7,070 nt of DNA from Ruminococcaceae bacterium UBA5579 (GTDB taxonomy: Bacteria > Bacillota > Clostridia > Oscillospirales > Ruminococcaceae), in assembly GCA_002425305.1 (NCBI GenBank), contig DILZ01000054.1:6134-13203 (forward strand), read 5' to 3'. Of the stretch, positions 5,797-7,070 are shown in pieces. The position numbers and the translations under genes are program-made. The stretch's first letter is position 1. Every line of letters begins with the position of its first letter. The notes below the pieces were generated by a model. It was not told the origin of the DNA and searched no databases. It worked only from the letters and a program-made list of their open reading frames with translations.

Positions 5797-5807
5797 ACTA
5801 TATAGTA
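5796..5807. promoter_or_regulatory. marR operator O1 (TACTATATAGTA)
   Basis: A perfect 12-bp palindrome that overlaps the marR -10 (5804-5809) and the predicted start site, and abuts the Shine-Dalgarno. A repressor bound here would block both polymerase and the leader. An identical copy follows 3 bp away. The assignment to MarR is an inference from position. Confidence 0.75.
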
Positions 5808-5832
5808 TAATACTATATAGTACTTTTGTCAA
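5804..5832 (-). promoter_or_regulatory. marR-PPOX promoter
   Basis: On the minus strand, -35 TTGACA (5827-5832), exactly 17 nt, and -10 TATACT (5804-5809). The predicted start is near 5797. The -35 begins only about 10 bp beyond the trpA terminator, so the operon is insulated from tryptophan-operon read-through. Operator O2 fills most of the spacer and O1 overlaps the -10. Confidence 0.85.
5811..5822. promoter_or_regulatory. marR operator O2 (TACTATATAGTA)
   Basis: This is identical to O1 and separated from it by the 3-bp spacer TAA, a 15-bp period. It lies wholly between the -35 and -10. Two dimers would sit about one and a half helical turns apart, on opposite faces of the DNA, so the pair could bind two dimers side by side without clash. 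Confidence 0.72.
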
Positions 5833-5842
5833 GGTGTTTTTC

Positions 5843-5876
5843 AAAAAAAATTCCCGCGTTTAAGATACGCGGGGAA
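5843..5876 (-). terminator. Intrinsic terminator of the trp operon
   Basis: Read on the minus strand, CCCGCGT and ACGCGGG (5867-5873 with 5853-5859) form a 7-bp GC-rich stem with a 7-nt loop. It is followed by AA and then eight T (5843-5850), the textbook form of a rho-independent terminator. It ends the trpBA transcript 23 bp after the trpA stop. Confidence 0.9.
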
Positions 5877-5898
5877 TACCATATACCTTATTAAAAGC

Positions 5899-6678
5899 TC
5901 AATTTCCGTGAGCCGCGTCCGCAAGCCCCTTTGCAAGTTTTTCTATCTCGGGCGCGGCACTCTCTCCGAATTTCTCCACTAACCGCACCATAGCAGAGCC
6001 GACGATAACTCCGTCCGCAAGCTGCGACATCTTTTTTGCCTGTTCGGGAGTGGAAATTCCGAATCCTATCGCGGCAGGAACGTGAGCGTATTTCTTCACG
6101 CTTTCCATAATGCTTGCCAGATCGGTCTTGATCTCGCTGCGAACGCCCGTAACACCAAGCGAGCTTACGATGTACAAAAATCCCTCCGCACTCTCCGCGA
6201 TAGCTTTAATGCGTTCCTCGGAGGTAGGAGCGATCATAGAGATTATGGAAACGCCGTGCGCCTTTGCGACAGCGTCCGCCTCGGTTTTCTCCTCAAACGG
6301 CATATCGGGGCAGATAAGCCCGTCCACGCCTATCTCCGCGCATTTCGCGAAAAATCTGTCATAGCCGTACTTGAACACGGGATTGAGATATGTCATAAAC
6401 ACGAGCGGGATATCGGTCTGTGCTCGAACCTTAGCCGCCAGCTCGAATGCGCGGTCGGTCGTCATTCCGCTTTTGAGCGCGCGAACGTCCGCTTCCTGTA
6501 TAACGGGTCCCTCCGCTATCGGGTCGGAGAACGGTATTCCTATCTCCACCAGATCCGCGCCTGCGTTTATCAGCGCCATAATGTTCTCGTAAGACGCGTC
6601 GAAAGTCGGGTCGCCCGCCGTCAGAAAGCCGATGAACGCTTTCTTGTTGTCAAATGCTTTTTCTATTCTGTTATTCAT
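5899..6678 (-). CDS. trpA: Tryptophan synthase alpha chain
   Basis: TrpA cleaves indole-3-glycerol phosphate to indole and glyceraldehyde 3-phosphate and passes indole through a tunnel to TrpB in the alpha2-beta2 complex. The 259-residue (beta/alpha)8 barrel is of normal length. It shows [10 protein letters not shown] (15-24), the catalytic segment [15 protein letters not shown] (44-58) with Glu45 equivalent to Glu49 of the enteric enzyme, [14 protein letters not shown], the [11 protein letters not shown] loop that holds substrate phosphate, and [10 protein letters not shown]. The residue matching enteric Asp60 is Glu56, a conservative change. ATG 6678 lies inside the end of trpB (8-bp overlap, ATGAATAA), with AGGGGG (6689-6694) upstream, so translation is probably coupled. 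A terminator follows directly; this is the last gene of the operon. Confidence 0.96.
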   Translation of the reverse strand: MNNRIEKAFDNKKAFIGFLTAGDPTFDASYENIMALINAGADLVEIGIPFSDPIAEGPVIQEADVRALKSGMTTDRAFELAAKVRAQTDIPLVFMTYLNPVFKYGYDRFFAKCAEIGVDGLICPDMPFEEKTEADAVAKAHGVSIISMIAPTSEERIKAIAESAEGFLYIVSSLGVTGVRSEIKTDLASIMESVKKYAHVPAAIGFGISTPEQAKKMSQLADGVIVGSAMVRLVEKFGESAAPEIEKLAKGLADAAHGN

Positions 6679-7070
6679 GCAGATCTATCCCCCTATATCT
6701 CGCTATTGCCGCAACGTCCTTATCTCCGCGCCCCGAAAGACAGCAGATTATAACGTCGTCCTTGCTCATCGTCGGCGCGATCTTCATCATATGAGCCACA
6801 GCGTGCGCGCTTTCAATAGCGCAGATTATGCCTTCGGTACGCGCAATGTATTCAAACGCGTTCACCGCCTCATCGTCCGTTACGGGAACATATTCCGCGC
6901 GTCCTATATCGTGCAGATAAGCGTGCTCAGGACCAATGCCGGGATAATCCAGCCCTGCCGAAATGGAGTACACGGGCGCGATCTGCCCGTACTCGTTCTG
7001 GCAGAACAGGCTCTTCATTCCGTGGAATACACCGAGCGTTCCCGTTGCGACTGGACTACGCGTGTGGACG
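6671..7070 (-). CDS. trpB: Tryptophan synthase beta chain, C-terminal part, cut by the window edge
   Basis: TrpB joins indole and serine to tryptophan using pyridoxal phosphate. Only the last 132 or so codons are here; the 5' end lies beyond 7070. The visible part has [40 protein letters not shown], the Glu of [11 protein letters not shown] (equivalent to Glu350 of the enteric enzyme, near the cofactor) and LSGRGDKD, whose Ser binds the pyridine nitrogen of the cofactor. The ATG at 7018 is an internal Met (HGMKS), not the start. The stop TAA (6671-6673) overlaps trpA by 8 bp. In the outermost codons the reading HTRSPVATG is one residue longer between His and Pro than the usual H-x-A-P arrangement, so the last 15-20 bases deserve checking. 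Confidence 0.93.
   Translation of the reverse strand, partial: VHTRSPVATGTLGVFHGMKSLFCQNEYGQIAPVYSISAGLDYPGIGPEHAYLHDIGRAEYVPVTDDEAVNAFEYIARTEGIICAIESAHAVAHMMKIAPTMSKDDVIICCLSGRGDKDVAAIARYRGIDLHE

Noticed and set aside
6082..6753. A 223-codon open frame on the plus strand across trpA
   Set aside because: It is the antisense shadow of trpA, whose conserved motifs run along the whole minus strand; the product resembles nothing.

Overview
The window looks like chromosome of an anaerobic, moderate-GC Gram-positive bacterium of the Clostridia, most likely a gut Ruminococcaceae/Oscillospiraceae-type organism. The reasons are an oxygen-sensitive class III ribonucleotide reductase, strong AGGAGG-like ribosome binding sites, textbook sigma-A promoters in AT-rich gaps between roughly 50% GC genes, and the protein styles (NrdD, TrpA and TrpB all read like clostridial versions). 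The taxon is an inference; no rRNA or marker gene is present.

Layout, left to right. Positions 1-248 are regulatory: a leftward consensus promoter for a gene outside the window, an A7/T7 palindrome, and a perfect rightward promoter with two NrdR-like boxes exactly 31 bp apart. They drive nrdD (249-2510) and nrdG (2565-3068), the anaerobic ribonucleotide reductase and its radical-SAM activase, with a strong hairpin between them. A 170-bp gap then carries an 11-bp tandem repeat and two copies of a promoter-like 13-mer 80 bp apart. It precedes a lipoprotein oligopeptide-binding protein that appears to start at ATT (3239-4864). A bidirectional terminator separates this rightward half from the leftward half.

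The leftward half, read from the right, is the 3' part of trpB overlapping trpA (the end of a tryptophan operon), a clean intrinsic terminator, and then a two-gene operon of a MarR-family repressor and a small FMN split-barrel (PPOX-family) protein. The marR promoter is embedded in two identical 12-bp palindromes, a layout that predicts tight autoregulation and co-control of the PPOX gene.

The points most worth following up are: NrdD stops just where the glycyl-radical tail should begin, leaving its best candidate radical glycine as the penultimate residue; the ATT start restores a full lipoprotein signal peptide; the marR double operator; and a Glu in place of the usual second catalytic Asp in TrpA. 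I did not find a wholly new multi-gene system here. Most of the content is housekeeping metabolism with some unusual details.
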